Positions 9,647-18,003 of a stretch of 64,000 nt of DNA are shown here, piece by piece. Under the pieces are notes generated by a model. The model was not told the origin of the DNA, ran no database searches, and was given only the letters and a program-made list of their open reading frames with translations. A program made the position numbers and the translations under genes. Numbering within the stretch: the first letter of the stretch is position 1; every line of letters begins with the position of its first letter. This DNA comes from Silvania confinis (GTDB lineage: Bacteria; Pseudomonadota; Gammaproteobacteria; Enterobacterales; Enterobacteriaceae), in the NCBI RefSeq assembly GCF_025564085.1, contig NZ_JAMGZJ010000077.1, positions 186,001 through 250,000 on the forward strand. Direction: 5' to 3'.

Positions 9647-10619
9647 GCACCTCGGGGTTAAAACCCACGAACTTTTCTTAGGGCTGACGATCCTGGTGAT
9701 TGGCGGCTATCTGTCGTTTGCCAGCAACGAGTTTATGACGTTGGGCAATATCTATGACCTGATCAACAACTACGCCATGCTGACCATTCTCGCCTGCGGC
9801 CTGTTTATCGTGCTGATTTCCGGCGGGATCGACATTTCGTTTCCGGCGATGACCATCATTGCGCAATACGTGATGATCACCTTGATTCAGGGAACCAGCG
9901 GCAACTTTGCGCTGGCCTTTGCCCTGTCTGGCGGGCTGGGATTGCTGCTGGGGCTGGTCAACGCCGTGCTGGTTAACCGCCTCAACGTGCCGTCGATCAT
10001 CATTACTATTTCCACCCTCAATATCTTTTACGGCCTGCTGCTGTACCTGACCAAAGGGGTCTGGCTGTACAGTTATCCGGAGTGGTTTGAACAGGGGGTG
10101 ATGCTGTTTAAATTCACCGCCGCCGATGGTTACGACTATGGCCTGAGCCTGCCGATCCTGACCCTGATCGCGGTCGTGGCGTTGACCGGTTTTATCATGA
10201 ATAAGACCAGCGTGGGGCGCATGATTTACGCCATGGGTGGCAACCGCGAGGCGGCGTCGCGAATGGGCTTTGGCATCTTAAAACTGCAGCTGTTTGTGTA
10301 CGGCTATATGGGGCTGATGTCCGGCGTTGCGGGGGTGGTGCAGTCGGCAACCGTGTTAACCGTCGCCCCGGATTCCTTGCTGGGCTATGAGCTGACGGTT
10401 CTCGCCGCGGTGGTGTTAGGCGGCACCAGCATTGTCGGCGGGCGCGGCACGCTGCTGGGCACCTTGCTGGGGGTCATTTTACTGGCGGTGTTACAAAACG
10501 GTCTTAACCTGTTAGGGATTTCCTCTTACTGGCATACGGTGGTCACCGGGGTGGTTATCGTCACCAGCATCAGCATGACCGCGTGGAGCCAGCGCAAAGG
10601 CCAGGGAGTACGAGTATGA
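9639..10619 (+). CDS. Sugar ABC transporter permease 1 (RbsC/LsrC family)
   Basis: 326 residues, strongly hydrophobic, with the BPD_transp_2 family pattern: LISGGIDISFPAM after the first helices, NRLNVPSIIITISTLNIFYGL centrally and LTVLAAVVLGGTSIVGGRGT near the C-terminus (about residues 250-270). It forms one half of the inner-membrane channel with the next gene product. ATGA overlap with the following gene shows coupled translation. Two different permeases, rather than one homodimer, resemble the Lsr and Rha systems. Confidence 0.9.
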   Translation: MGKHLGVKTHELFLGLTILVIGGYLSFASNEFMTLGNIYDLINNYAMLTILACGLFIVLISGGIDISFPAMTIIAQYVMITLIQGTSGNFALAFALSGGLGLLLGLVNAVLVNRLNVPSIIITISTLNIFYGLLLYLTKGVWLYSYPEWFEQGVMLFKFTAADGYDYGLSLPILTLIAVVALTGFIMNKTSVGRMIYAMGGNREAASRMGFGILKLQLFVYGYMGLMSGVAGVVQSATVLTVAPDSLLGYELTVLAAVVLGGTSIVGGRGTLLGTLLGVILLAVLQNGLNLLGISSYWHTVVTGVVIVTSISMTAWSQRKGQGVRV

Positions 10620-11581
10620 GCAGCAGAAAACCGCACGATCGCGTTGAGATTTACCTCAGCCTGCTGATCGCCGCTGTCGTTATCGCGTTTAGTTTCCTGA
10701 TCCCGTCCGTGTTCTGGTCTTCCGCCAACTTCCAGTCTATCGCCTCCCAGATGCCGATCCTCGGCGTGCTGGCCTTAGCAATGGCGGTGACGATCCTCAC
10801 CGGCGGGATCAACCTGTCCATCATTGCCACCATGAACGCCTGCGGGCTGGTAATGGCCTGGGTCGCCACCCACTATCCCCCTTCCCCCGCCAGTATGCTG
10901 CTGGTGATTGCGGCGGGTCTGGCGATGGCCGTGGTGATTGGGTCAATCAATGGCTTTCTGATTGCCGTGGTGCGCGTCTCGCCTATTCTGGCGACGCTTG
11001 GGATCATGACCCTGCTGAAAGGCATTAATATTCTGATCTCCAAAGGTTCGGCGATCTCCAACTTCCCGGACTATATCCTGGTGATTAACAGCGCCAGTAT
11101 TTTCGGCATCCCACTGCCGCTGCTGGTGTTTCTGGCGGTGGTCGGCGTGCTGTGGGTGATCCTCGAAAAAACGGCCTTTGGCCGTAGCCTGTATCTGATT
11201 GGCTCCAACGAACAGGCGACCCATTATTCCGGGATCAATACCCGCAAAACCCTTATCTGGGTCTATATTCTCTCTTCGGTACTGTGCGTGATTGCCGCGC
11301 TGCTGATGATGTCGAAGCTCAACTCGGCCAAAGCCTCTTACGGTGAGTCTTACCTGCTGGTGTCAATTCTGGCGGCAGTGCTCGGCGGCGTGAATCCCGA
11401 CGGCGGTTTTGGCAAAGTTTTCGGCATGGTGATGGCGCTGGTTCTGCTGCAAATGCTGGAAAGCGGGCTCAACATTCTGGGCGTAAGTAGCTACATCACC
11501 ATGGCGCTGTGGGGCGGCCTGCTGCTGGCGTTTATTTTCCTGAAAGGCGCTCATCTCTCACAGCTATTTCGCCGGTCGTAA
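10616..11581 (+). CDS. Sugar ABC transporter permease 2 (RbsC/LsrD family)
   Basis: 321 residues from the ATG at 10616, which follows GGGAG and overlaps the previous stop codon. Family landmarks are AVTILTGGINLSIIA, VRVSPILATLGIMTLLKGINIL and LLVSILAAVLGGVNPDGGFGK. It is a multi-pass inner-membrane partner of the preceding permease. The substrate remains open: the system resembles AI-2, rhamnose and ribose importers about equally, and no dedicated kinase or isomerase lies in this transcript. Confidence 0.9.
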   Translation: MSSRKPHDRVEIYLSLLIAAVVIAFSFLIPSVFWSSANFQSIASQMPILGVLALAMAVTILTGGINLSIIATMNACGLVMAWVATHYPPSPASMLLVIAAGLAMAVVIGSINGFLIAVVRVSPILATLGIMTLLKGINILISKGSAISNFPDYILVINSASIFGIPLPLLVFLAVVGVLWVILEKTAFGRSLYLIGSNEQATHYSGINTRKTLIWVYILSSVLCVIAALLMMSKLNSAKASYGESYLLVSILAAVLGGVNPDGGFGKVFGMVMALVLLQMLESGLNILGVSSYITMALWGGLLLAFIFLKGAHLSQLFRRS

Positions 11582-11601
11582 ACATCAGTGGAGGTATTCG
11601 G

Positions 11602-11934
11602 ATGGGGTTAAATCTGTTCTCTAATCTTCCCGATAACGGGTTACGCAGCGAGGCGGAAATCTTTGACGTCCTGCTGTCTGCGCCTGGGATTATAATTGAG
11701 CGCATCCTCTCCACCGGCCAGGCCAGCCCGCCAGGCTTCTGGTATTGCCAGAGCCAAAGCGAATGGGTGGTGGTGATCCGAGGCTCGGCGGGAGTGAAGT
11801 TCGAACAGGACGATACGGTGCGAGTCCTGCGCGCGGGGGATTCACTGCATATTCCCGCCCAGTGTCGCCATCGAGTGGAATGGACCGATCCGCAGGAGCC
11901 GACGTTATGGCTGGCGGTGCATTACACACCCTAA
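11602..11934 (+). CDS. Small cupin-domain protein
   Basis: 110 residues from the ATG at 11602, which has GGAGG upstream. It is a single beta-barrel cupin: EWVVVIRGSAGVKF is the first motif and AGDSLHIPAQCRHRVEW the second, with histidines suited to metal or ligand binding. It is the last gene of the sugar ABC operon, 20 bases after permease 2. Single cupins in sugar operons may be epimerases, isomerases or ligand sensors; no specific activity can be assigned. Confidence 0.75.
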   Translation: MGLNLFSNLPDNGLRSEAEIFDVLLSAPGIIIERILSTGQASPPGFWYCQSQSEWVVVIRGSAGVKFEQDDTVRVLRAGDSLHIPAQCRHRVEWTDPQEPTLWLAVHYTP

Positions 11935-11936
11935 GC

Positions 11937-11959
11937 AAGGGCGCGCAGCGCGCGCCCTT
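11937..11959. terminator. Hairpin between convergent cupin and MFS genes
   Basis: AAGGGCGCGC (11937-11946) and GCGCGCCCTT (11950-11959) form a perfect 10-bp stem with an AGC loop, five bases from the MFS stop codon. It probably stops transcription from both sides, though T-runs are short. Confidence 0.65.
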
Positions 11960-11964
11960 AGCCA

Positions 11965-13278
11965 TTACTGCGCCTGACGCAGCCCGCTGTCCGCGGCTGG
12001 CGGCACGTCGGGGGTCGGGCTCAGGTCACATTGTTTCGGCAGGAAGAAGGTAATCGAACCGGCAATGATCAACGAGCCGGCCAGCGCGCAAACCGCCACG
12101 TTTTGCCCGTAGAAGTAGATCATCACCCCCACCAGATACGGCCCGCAGAACCCGCCTAAATTCCCCAGACCGTTGATCACCCCACGCGCGCTCCCTGCCA
12201 CCTCCGGCATGGCGATGCGCCCCGGAATCGACCAGAACGGGCTGGTCGCCGATTTGAGGAAGAAGCCGCATACCACCAGCGCGATGTACGCCGCCACCAC
12301 ATGATCGCGCAGGATCACCGATGCCAACAGCGCGGCCGCGAAGCTGTAGAGTGAAAAACGCACCCACAGTCGACGTTTACCGCTGCGGTCGCTGAACAGC
12401 GAGATGACGTAAATCCCGGCGAGGGTGGCGATAAACGGCAGGACTGCCAGCACGCCGACGCTGGCCATACTGGCGCCGGTCAGGTTTTTGAGGATCGTCG
12501 GCAGCCACAAGGTGTAGCCGTAATCCCCGGTCTGGTAGAAGAAGTTCAGCGCCACCAGCTTCATCAGGCCAGGGTTGCGAAAGACATCTTTCAGCGGTGC
12601 ATTGCTGACCGGCGCTTCCGTGCGGCGCGCTTCCCGTTCGGCACGCAGCGTGGTCAGCAAGTAGTCACGCTCACGTTCGGGTAGCCAGCGAGCCTCTTCC
12701 GGACGGTCGCTGATCATCAGCCACCACACCAGCAGCACCCCCAGCGAGAGCAAACCTTCGATGATAAACAGCCAGCGCCAGTCATAAGCGGCGATAATCG
12801 CCCCAGACAGCGGAGCCGTTAACATGCCGCCCAACGGGGCAAACATCATCACGAAGGCATTGGCCCGACCGATCTCTTTTTCCGGGAACCAGTTACTGAC
12901 CATTGTCAGCACCACCGGCAGCATCCCGCCCTCCGAGACACCCAGAATAAAGCGCAGCGCCAGCAGTTGGTATTCATGGGTCACAAAGCCGGTGGCCACC
13001 GACACAATCGCCCAGGCCAGCAGCGACCAGGCGATAAAGCGTTTGCCGCTGCCATTAACGGCAATGCGCCCGCCCGGTATTTGCAAAAATAAATAACCGA
13101 TAAAAAATATACCGCTGGCGACCCCAGCCATCTGGCTGGTAATACCTAAATCGGCCTCCATGCCGCCCGGTAGGGCAAAACTAATATTAACCCTGTCCAT
13201 AAAAGAAATAATGCAGGCGATCAGAACCGGCGCAATGATGCGCAACCAGCGAGTGCCAGGTATTTTCTCATTCATCAT
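11965..13278 (-). CDS. MFS transporter, anion:cation symporter family (sugar-acid carrier)
   Basis: 437 residues with about 12 hydrophobic segments. The start, APVLIACIISFMDRVNISFAL, and the loop GGRIAVNGSGKRFIAWSL are typical of the ACS subfamily (hexuronate, galactonate, tartrate and 2-ketogluconate carriers). FILGVSEGGMLPVVLTMVSNWFP is the family motif near helix 4. It follows a hydroxyacid dehydrogenase gene by 50 bases on the same strand and sits in a gluconate/ketogluconate-type cluster, so a ketogluconate or similar sugar acid is the most likely substrate (inference). ATG at 13278 or 13275 are both plausible. Confidence 0.85.
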   Translation of the reverse strand: MMNEKIPGTRWLRIIAPVLIACIISFMDRVNISFALPGGMEADLGITSQMAGVASGIFFIGYLFLQIPGGRIAVNGSGKRFIAWSLLAWAIVSVATGFVTHEYQLLALRFILGVSEGGMLPVVLTMVSNWFPEKEIGRANAFVMMFAPLGGMLTAPLSGAIIAAYDWRWLFIIEGLLSLGVLLVWWLMISDRPEEARWLPERERDYLLTTLRAEREARRTEAPVSNAPLKDVFRNPGLMKLVALNFFYQTGDYGYTLWLPTILKNLTGASMASVGVLAVLPFIATLAGIYVISLFSDRSGKRRLWVRFSLYSFAAALLASVILRDHVVAAYIALVVCGFFLKSATSPFWSIPGRIAMPEVAGSARGVINGLGNLGGFCGPYLVGVMIYFYGQNVAVCALAGSLIIAGSITFFLPKQCDLSPTPDVPPAADSGLRQAQ

Positions 13279-13297
13279 TCATACTCTCTCGAGGGAA

Positions 13298-13307
13298 ATA
13301 ACGTTAT
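13298..13307. promoter_or_regulatory. Perfect palindrome upstream of the MFS gene, possible LacI-family operator
   Basis: ATAACGTTAT is a 10-bp perfect palindrome with the central CG common in LacI-family operators, 20 bases upstream of the carrier start. Binding by the nearby LacI-family regulator is a guess. Confidence 0.3.
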
Positions 13308-13328
13308 CGTGAGGGCAATACTGTCCTG

Positions 13329-14279
13329 TTAATCAATCGCATTCGGCAGTGGCGCAGCCGCAAAATACGCGGTGACATTGTTAAACACCACCTCACTCAT
13401 GCGTTGCCGGGTTTCATGCGTGGCGCTGGCCACATGCGGCTGCAGCACCACGTTGTCCAGCGCGATCAGCGCAGCAGGCACGTGCGGCTCGTCTTCATAC
13501 ACGTCTAGCCCCGCCCCGGCAATCACGCCGTTTTGTAACGCGCGAATTAAGGCCGGTTCATCCACCAGGCTGCCGCGCGCAACATTAATCAGCCAGGCAT
13601 GTTTTGGCATGGTATTAAACACACTGGCATCAATGAGCCCCCGGTTCGCCGCCCCACCCGAAGCCGCAATCACCAGGAAATCGCTTTCGTGCGCCAGGGT
13701 ATGCAGGTCTGCGCACCACTGATAATCGACGTGCTGGAGTTTTTTACGATCGGTATAGAGGATTTCCATATCGAAGCCCGTCGCGCGACGGGCGATGGCC
13801 TGGCCGATATTCCCCATGCCAAAAATCCCGATCCGCTTGCCGCTGACCTGGGTTGCCAGCGCAGGCCCCTGTGTGAGCCAGCGCCCTTCGCGGACGAACT
13901 TATCGCCCTGGCAGAGCTGACGGGCACCGGTCAGCAGTAAGCCCATCGCCAGATCCGCCACATCGTTGGTCAGCACACCAGAAGTAATGGTGACGGCAAT
14001 GTGATGGGCACGGGTATAGTCGAGATCGACGGCATCGGTGCCCACACCAAAGATCGCCACCAGCCCGACGTTCGGCAGCTGCGCCAGCACGTCACCGGTG
14101 ACGCCCACATCGCCGCGCGTCACTACAGCCTGGACCTGCGCCCCCACCTGCTGAAGAAACGCGTGGGGATCGGGCTGATCATAGAGGCGAAAAACCTCGA
14201 AGGCGGAGGAGAGTTTATCCAGCAAGTCGTTCACTACCGGAGCAATCAACAATACAGTTTTTGGGTTTGCAATCGTCAT
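13329..14279 (-). CDS. D-2-hydroxyacid dehydrogenase, candidate ketogluconate/glyoxylate reductase
   Basis: 316 residues of the D-isomer-specific 2-hydroxyacid dehydrogenase family. The NAD(P)-binding motif is GIFGMGNIGQAIARRA; catalytic Arg is in INVARGSLVDE, Glu in DVYEDEPHVP and His in LQPHVASATHETR. In this context (gluconokinase, IdnO, sugar-acid carrier) reduction of 2-keto-D-gluconate to gluconate, as by GhrB/TkrA enzymes, is the best guess; glyoxylate or hydroxypyruvate reduction are alternatives. It lies between the regulator gene and the MFS gene, all on the minus strand. Confidence 0.85.
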   Translation of the reverse strand: MTIANPKTVLLIAPVVNDLLDKLSSAFEVFRLYDQPDPHAFLQQVGAQVQAVVTRGDVGVTGDVLAQLPNVGLVAIFGVGTDAVDLDYTRAHHIAVTITSGVLTNDVADLAMGLLLTGARQLCQGDKFVREGRWLTQGPALATQVSGKRIGIFGMGNIGQAIARRATGFDMEILYTDRKKLQHVDYQWCADLHTLAHESDFLVIAASGGAANRGLIDASVFNTMPKHAWLINVARGSLVDEPALIRALQNGVIAGAGLDVYEDEPHVPAALIALDNVVLQPHVASATHETRQRMSEVVFNNVTAYFAAAPLPNAID

Positions 14280-14382
14280 TGGCGTACCTGTTTGAGAGTT
14301 TCAACATTTGCGTTGTCCTATCAAACGGCTTTTCCGGGTAGCGTTTTGCGATCTGCATCACGCTGAATCGTGTTAGAAATCC

Positions 14383-14398
14383 GTGTTACGGATGACGT
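14383..14398. promoter_or_regulatory. GntR/IdnR-like operator candidate
   Basis: GTGTTACGGATGACGT fits the pattern ATGTTA-N4-TAACAT recalled for E. coli GntR/IdnR at 9 of 12 arm positions. It is placed about 105 bases upstream of the dehydrogenase start, downstream of the LacI-family regulator gene. A partial direct repeat, CGTGTTA, occurs at 14369-14375 and 14382-14388. Confidence 0.35.
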
Positions 14399-14423
14399 GA
14401 TCTGGAGACTAAAAACCGGCGGC

Positions 14424-15416
14424 TCAGATTGTTTCGCCCAGAGACAGACGATAGTGGAGGTCCACTTTTTCGATGGTCGGTAAGCCTTTTATCTTTTTGA
14501 TCAGGATCTCAGTCGCCACTTTGCCCATTTCCAGACGCGGGGTCAGTACGCTCGCCAGCCGCGGCGTGATGATCTGCCCGATTTCCAGACCGTGAAAACC
14601 GGCAATCGCCATCTCTTGTGGCACATTGATACCGGAGGCAATGCACTCCTGTAACACGCCGACGGCGAGGTCATCGTTGGTACAGAGAATGCCATCCATT
14701 TGTTTATACATCTGACGCGCGAGGGTCATCATCCCGGTGCCAATCATTACCGACGAGACTTTATTCGGCGCAATCCGCCCCACTTCCCGCCCGGCCTCGC
14801 TCATCGCCTGGCAATATCCGGCATAGCGCTGTTCATCGCGGATATCAGACATCGACCCAAAATAGATAATCTGCTTTTTGCCGCTCGCCAGCAGCATATT
14901 GGTCATATCAAATCCGGCGCGGTAATTATCAAAGCCGACGTTAATGCGGTCAGGGTTAGTGGATAACCCCATCACTTCCGCTACCGGTATTTTTGCCGCT
15001 TTAAGGTATTTCTCAGCCCGCAGGGTATGCACCGATTCGGTTAATAGCAGCGCCTTGACGTTCAGCGCCAGCACCGTTGCAATCTGCTCCTCTTCACGCT
15101 GGCTATCATAATCATAATTAACCACCAGCGTCTGGTATCCGTGGGCGGTTGTTACTGACTCAATGCCCGCCAGAACATCGGCAAAGATCTGGTTATTAAA
15201 GGAGGGAATTAACACGCCTATGCGTGGCGTCGCCTGGCTGCTGACGGCCGGATTATCAGGATCGGGCTGATAGCCGACTTCGGCAATAACGCTGGCAATA
15301 CGTTCTGCAGTTTCGGGTTTTACTTTTTCTGGGGTGCGTAAATAGCGGCTGACGGTCATTTTGGTCACCCCAGCCAGGGTGGCGACATCATCTAAAGTGA
15401 TACGTTGTACTTTCAT
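14424..15416 (-). CDS. LacI-family transcriptional regulator (GntR/IdnR-like)
   Basis: 330 residues. The N-terminal helix-turn-helix TLDDVATLAGVTKMTVSRYL (residues 7-26) and hinge are followed by a periplasmic-binding-like effector domain (RIGVLIPSFNNQIFADVLAGI, about residues 66-86). Length and style match the E. coli GntR/IdnR regulators of gluconate and idonate use. It is divergent from idnO-gluconokinase and upstream of the dehydrogenase-carrier genes, so it probably represses both arms until a sugar-acid inducer appears (inference from position). Confidence 0.88.
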   Translation of the reverse strand: MKVQRITLDDVATLAGVTKMTVSRYLRTPEKVKPETAERIASVIAEVGYQPDPDNPAVSSQATPRIGVLIPSFNNQIFADVLAGIESVTTAHGYQTLVVNYDYDSQREEEQIATVLALNVKALLLTESVHTLRAEKYLKAAKIPVAEVMGLSTNPDRINVGFDNYRAGFDMTNMLLASGKKQIIYFGSMSDIRDEQRYAGYCQAMSEAGREVGRIAPNKVSSVMIGTGMMTLARQMYKQMDGILCTNDDLAVGVLQECIASGINVPQEMAIAGFHGLEIGQIITPRLASVLTPRLEMGKVATEILIKKIKGLPTIEKVDLHYRLSLGETI

Positions 15417-15579
15417 TGCTGTTGCCCGTCATAACCGAAACCGTATCCCGCCATTATGCCTGCTGACGGCGCAAAAGAGAATTGCCTCTCCCTCGCCAGA
15501 GCCCGTGTGGCGCGGATTATCCGGCAAATGCCCACCCCGGATCACAGATGCTGTAACCCCTTTTCGTAACATAATGGCC

Positions 15580-15595
15580 AGTGATCTTCATCACA
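15580..15595. promoter_or_regulatory. CRP-binding site candidate between regulator and idnO
   Basis: AGTGA-TCTTCA-TCACA (15580-15595) matches the CRP consensus TGTGA-N6-TCACA with one mismatch. It lies about 75 bases upstream of idnO in the divergent promoter region, fitting catabolite control of a sugar-acid operon. Confidence 0.5.
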
Positions 15596-15669
15596 GTTTA
15601 TCCGGCATAAAAACCGTGAGATAGACAGCGTCTGCTAGATGCAATTCCGTCGTAATACAGGAAACAGTG

Positions 15670-16434
15670 ATGAAAAATTTATTCAGTTTACAAGGCAAGC
15701 GTATTTTAATTACCGGTTCCGGACAGGGTATCGGTTTTGTCATGGCGCAGGGTCTGGCGCAATATGGCGCAGAAATTATCATCAATGATATTTCCCCCGA
15801 ACGCGCCGAACAGGCGGCAATGACATTACGTGATGAAGGCGCAACGGCCCATACCGCGGTATTTAATGTCACCGACCCGGATTCCGTTGAAACGGCCATT
15901 CACCAGATAGAACAGAATATCGGGCCGATTGATGTCTTATTTAATAATGCCGGTATTCAGCGGCGTCATCCTTTTACCGAATTCCCGGTTCAGGAGTGGA
16001 ATGACGTTATTGCGGTCAACCAGACTGCCGTATTCCTGGTCTCCCAGGCGGTTGCTAAACGGATGGTAACGCGCAACGCGGGGAAAATCGTCAATATCTG
16101 CTCAATGCAGAGCGAACTGGGGCGCGACACGATTACGCCGTATGCCGCCGCCAAAGGTGCGGTCAAAATGCTGACCCGCGGCATGTGCGTGGAGCTGGCC
16201 CGACATAACATCCAGGTGAATGGCATTGCTCCCGGCTATTTCAAAACCGCGATGACCCAGACGCTGGTCGACGATCGCGACTTTACCGACTGGCTATGCA
16301 AACGCACGCCTGCTGCGCGCTGGGGCGACCCACAAGAGCTGGTTGGCGCGGCGGTATTCCTGTCATCCGGTGCATCTAACTTCGTTAACGGGCATCTGCT
16401 GTTTGTCGACGGCGGGATGCTGGTTGCCGTCTGA
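15670..16434 (+). CDS. idnO: Gluconate 5-dehydrogenase (5-keto-D-gluconate reductase)
   Basis: 254 residues, the length of E. coli IdnO, and nearly identical to it as recalled over segments such as INDISPERAE, NNAGIQRRHPFTEFPVQEW and RTPAARWGDPQEL. It is a short-chain dehydrogenase with TGSGQGIG cofactor motif and YAAAK catalytic pair. It reversibly reduces 5-ketogluconate to D-gluconate. The ATG at 15670 is preferred over the GTG one codon before because AGGAAACAG is better spaced. The gluconokinase gene follows after 14 bases, supplying the next step. Confidence 0.93.
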   Translation: MKNLFSLQGKRILITGSGQGIGFVMAQGLAQYGAEIIINDISPERAEQAAMTLRDEGATAHTAVFNVTDPDSVETAIHQIEQNIGPIDVLFNNAGIQRRHPFTEFPVQEWNDVIAVNQTAVFLVSQAVAKRMVTRNAGKIVNICSMQSELGRDTITPYAAAKGAVKMLTRGMCVELARHNIQVNGIAPGYFKTAMTQTLVDDRDFTDWLCKRTPAARWGDPQELVGAAVFLSSGASNFVNGHLLFVDGGMLVAV

Positions 16435-16448
16435 TGAAGGAGCGCACC

Positions 16449-16979
16449 ATGGCAGAACATTGCATTATTTTAATGGGTGTCTCCGGCACCGGAAAAACCA
16501 CCGTCGGGCTGGCACTCTCGCAGGCCATCGGCGCTAAATTCATTGACGGCGACGATCTTCATCCCCGACAGAATATCGTCAAAATGGCCTCCGGCCAGCC
16601 GCTGGAAGACAGCGACCGGCTACCGTGGCTGGATCGCATCGGCGATGTGATTTTCAGCCTCGGGCAAAAAAACGAGTCGGGTATTCTGGTCTGTTCAGCG
16701 TTGAAAAAGCGCTATCGCGACCAGCTTCGTCAGGGGAATCCGGCCCTGCGCTTTGTGTGGCTCACCGGAGATTACGACTGCATTTTGCAGCGGATGCAGC
16801 AGCGTAAAGGTCACTTTATGCCAGAAGCGCTGCTGCGCAGCCAGTTTGCCGCCCTGGAAGCCCCGGACGAAAGCGAGTCGGATATTCTGGCTGTCGATAT
16901 TGCCCCAGACGTCGCCCATATTGTCGACCACGCGTTAGCCTTACTTAACCATCACTCCCTCCAGAGGATCCCGGCATGA
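16449..16979 (+). CDS. Gluconokinase (GntK/IdnK family)
   Basis: 176 residues from the ATG at 16449, preceded by GAAGGAG. Walker A GVSGTGKT lies at residues 10-17, with DGDDLHPRQNIVKMASGQPLEDSDRLPWL, the gluconate kinase signature, shortly after. It phosphorylates D-gluconate to 6-phosphogluconate in the cytoplasm, feeding the Entner-Doudoroff and pentose phosphate routes. Whether it is the orthologue of gntK or idnK cannot be decided by eye, so no symbol is given. Four-base overlap with the next gene. Confidence 0.92.
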   Translation: MAEHCIILMGVSGTGKTTVGLALSQAIGAKFIDGDDLHPRQNIVKMASGQPLEDSDRLPWLDRIGDVIFSLGQKNESGILVCSALKKRYRDQLRQGNPALRFVWLTGDYDCILQRMQQRKGHFMPEALLRSQFAALEAPDESESDILAVDIAPDVAHIVDHALALLNHHSLQRIPA

Positions 16980-17443
16980 TCATTGATACCCTGACTGGCG
17001 CCGAGCCAAACCCGTTTTACCCTGCCGCCATCCGCAAAGCGCTGCGCGCCATTATCCATCAGGAGCCGCATACGCTGCCAGCCGGTAAATATACGGTCGA
17101 TGGCGATACTATTTTCTTTAACGTCGTCGAAGGTGAAACCCGTCTCCTCGCCGGACTGCGCCCGGAATATCATCGGCAGTATATTGATATTCACATTGTG
17201 CTGGCGGGCGAAGAGATTATCGGTGCCGGAAACCGGGGGCTGGAGATCGTTGAGGACGGGGCATTTAACACCGCGCAGGACATTGGATTCTGCACACAGA
17301 TCAGCAGCGAAACGCTGATCCATTTGCACCCTGGCGAGCTGGCGGTACTGTTCCCCGGCGAGCTGCACCGCCCGATGGGCAGCCTGGGAGCAGGCGCGCC
17401 ACTGCGCAAGATTATTGTTAAGGTTGATGTGGGGTTGGTGTAG
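16976..17443 (+). CDS. YhcH/YjgK/YiaL family protein (DUF386)
   Basis: 155 residues. The pattern KYTVDGDTIFFNVVEGET and YIDIHIVLAGEEIIG belongs to the YhcH/YjgK/YiaL family, beta-sandwich proteins often found in operons for sialic acid, xylulose or other sugar acids; some are proposed to act as sugar anomerases or lyases. The start overlaps the gluconokinase stop, indicating one transcript. Its exact reaction here is unknown; a role in opening or isomerising the sugar acid would fit the pathway. Confidence 0.85.
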   Translation: MIIDTLTGAEPNPFYPAAIRKALRAIIHQEPHTLPAGKYTVDGDTIFFNVVEGETRLLAGLRPEYHRQYIDIHIVLAGEEIIGAGNRGLEIVEDGAFNTAQDIGFCTQISSETLIHLHPGELAVLFPGELHRPMGSLGAGAPLRKIIVKVDVGLV

Positions 17444-17450
17444 GGTTGTC

Positions 17451-17474
17451 GCCCCGCGGCGCGCGTTGCGGGGC
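17451..17474 (+). terminator. Possible terminator hairpin after the sugar-acid operon
   Basis: GCCCCGC (17451-17457) pairs with GCGGGGC (17468-17474) around a 10-base loop, just after the YhcH-family stop. No U-run follows, so this is a weak call. Confidence 0.35.
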
Positions 17475-17493
17475 CTGTAGACAAATTTCAGGC

Positions 17494-17519
17494 ACAAAAA
17501 AACCACCTTTCGGTGGTTT
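17494..17519 (-). terminator. Factor-independent terminator of the tRNA transcript
   Basis: Read on the minus strand, AAACCACC-GAAA-GGTGGTTT is followed by a T-run (the A-run at 17494-17500 on the plus strand). It is a classic GAAA-loop terminator placed 42 bases after the tRNA-Leu gene. Confidence 0.9.
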
Positions 17520-17561
17520 CACGACACTGCTTATTGCTTTGATTATTCTGCTTATTTCCCA

Positions 17562-17647
17562 TGGTACCCGGAACGAGACTTGAACTCGTACAGCCTAAGG
17601 CCGAGGGATTTTAAATCCCTTGTGTCTACCGATTCCACCATCCGGGC
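17562..17647 (-). tRNA. leuZ: tRNA-Leu (anticodon TAA)
   Basis: 86 bases including encoded CCA. The acceptor arm GCCCGGA pairs with TCCGGGT, the anticodon loop is TTTAAAATC (anticodon TAA), the T-loop is GTTCAAGTC and a long class II variable arm is present. Position next to tRNA-Cys and tRNA-Gly matches E. coli leuZ. Confidence 0.97.
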
Positions 17648-17659
17648 TCGGGAAGAAAT

Positions 17660-17733
17660 TGGAGGCGCGTTCCGGAGTCGAACCGGACTAGACGGATTTG
17701 CAATCCGCTACATAACCGCTTTGCTAACGCGCC
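17660..17733 (-). tRNA. cysT: tRNA-Cys (anticodon GCA)
   Basis: 74 bases with encoded CCA. The acceptor arm GGCGCGT pairs with ACGCGCC, the anticodon loop contains TTGCAAA (GCA) and the T-arm is CCGGTTCGACTCCGG. Matches E. coli cysT in sequence style and position. Confidence 0.97.
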
Positions 17734-17784
17734 TTAAATCTTCTGTCTTACGACTCGCATCCGCAATTGCCGATGCTTTAAATT

Positions 17785-17860
<76 letters not shown>

Positions 17861-18003
17861 ATTATCAAGCTAATCACTTGATTTTGCTATCGACTGGCGA
17901 AACGTGCCGCCGTTCGATGCGTTGCATTCTACTTACCTGACGTTTTGAGTCAACGTTATTTTTCGCAACCACAGATCGTTTGCTGAAAATTACGGCGAAA
18001 CGA

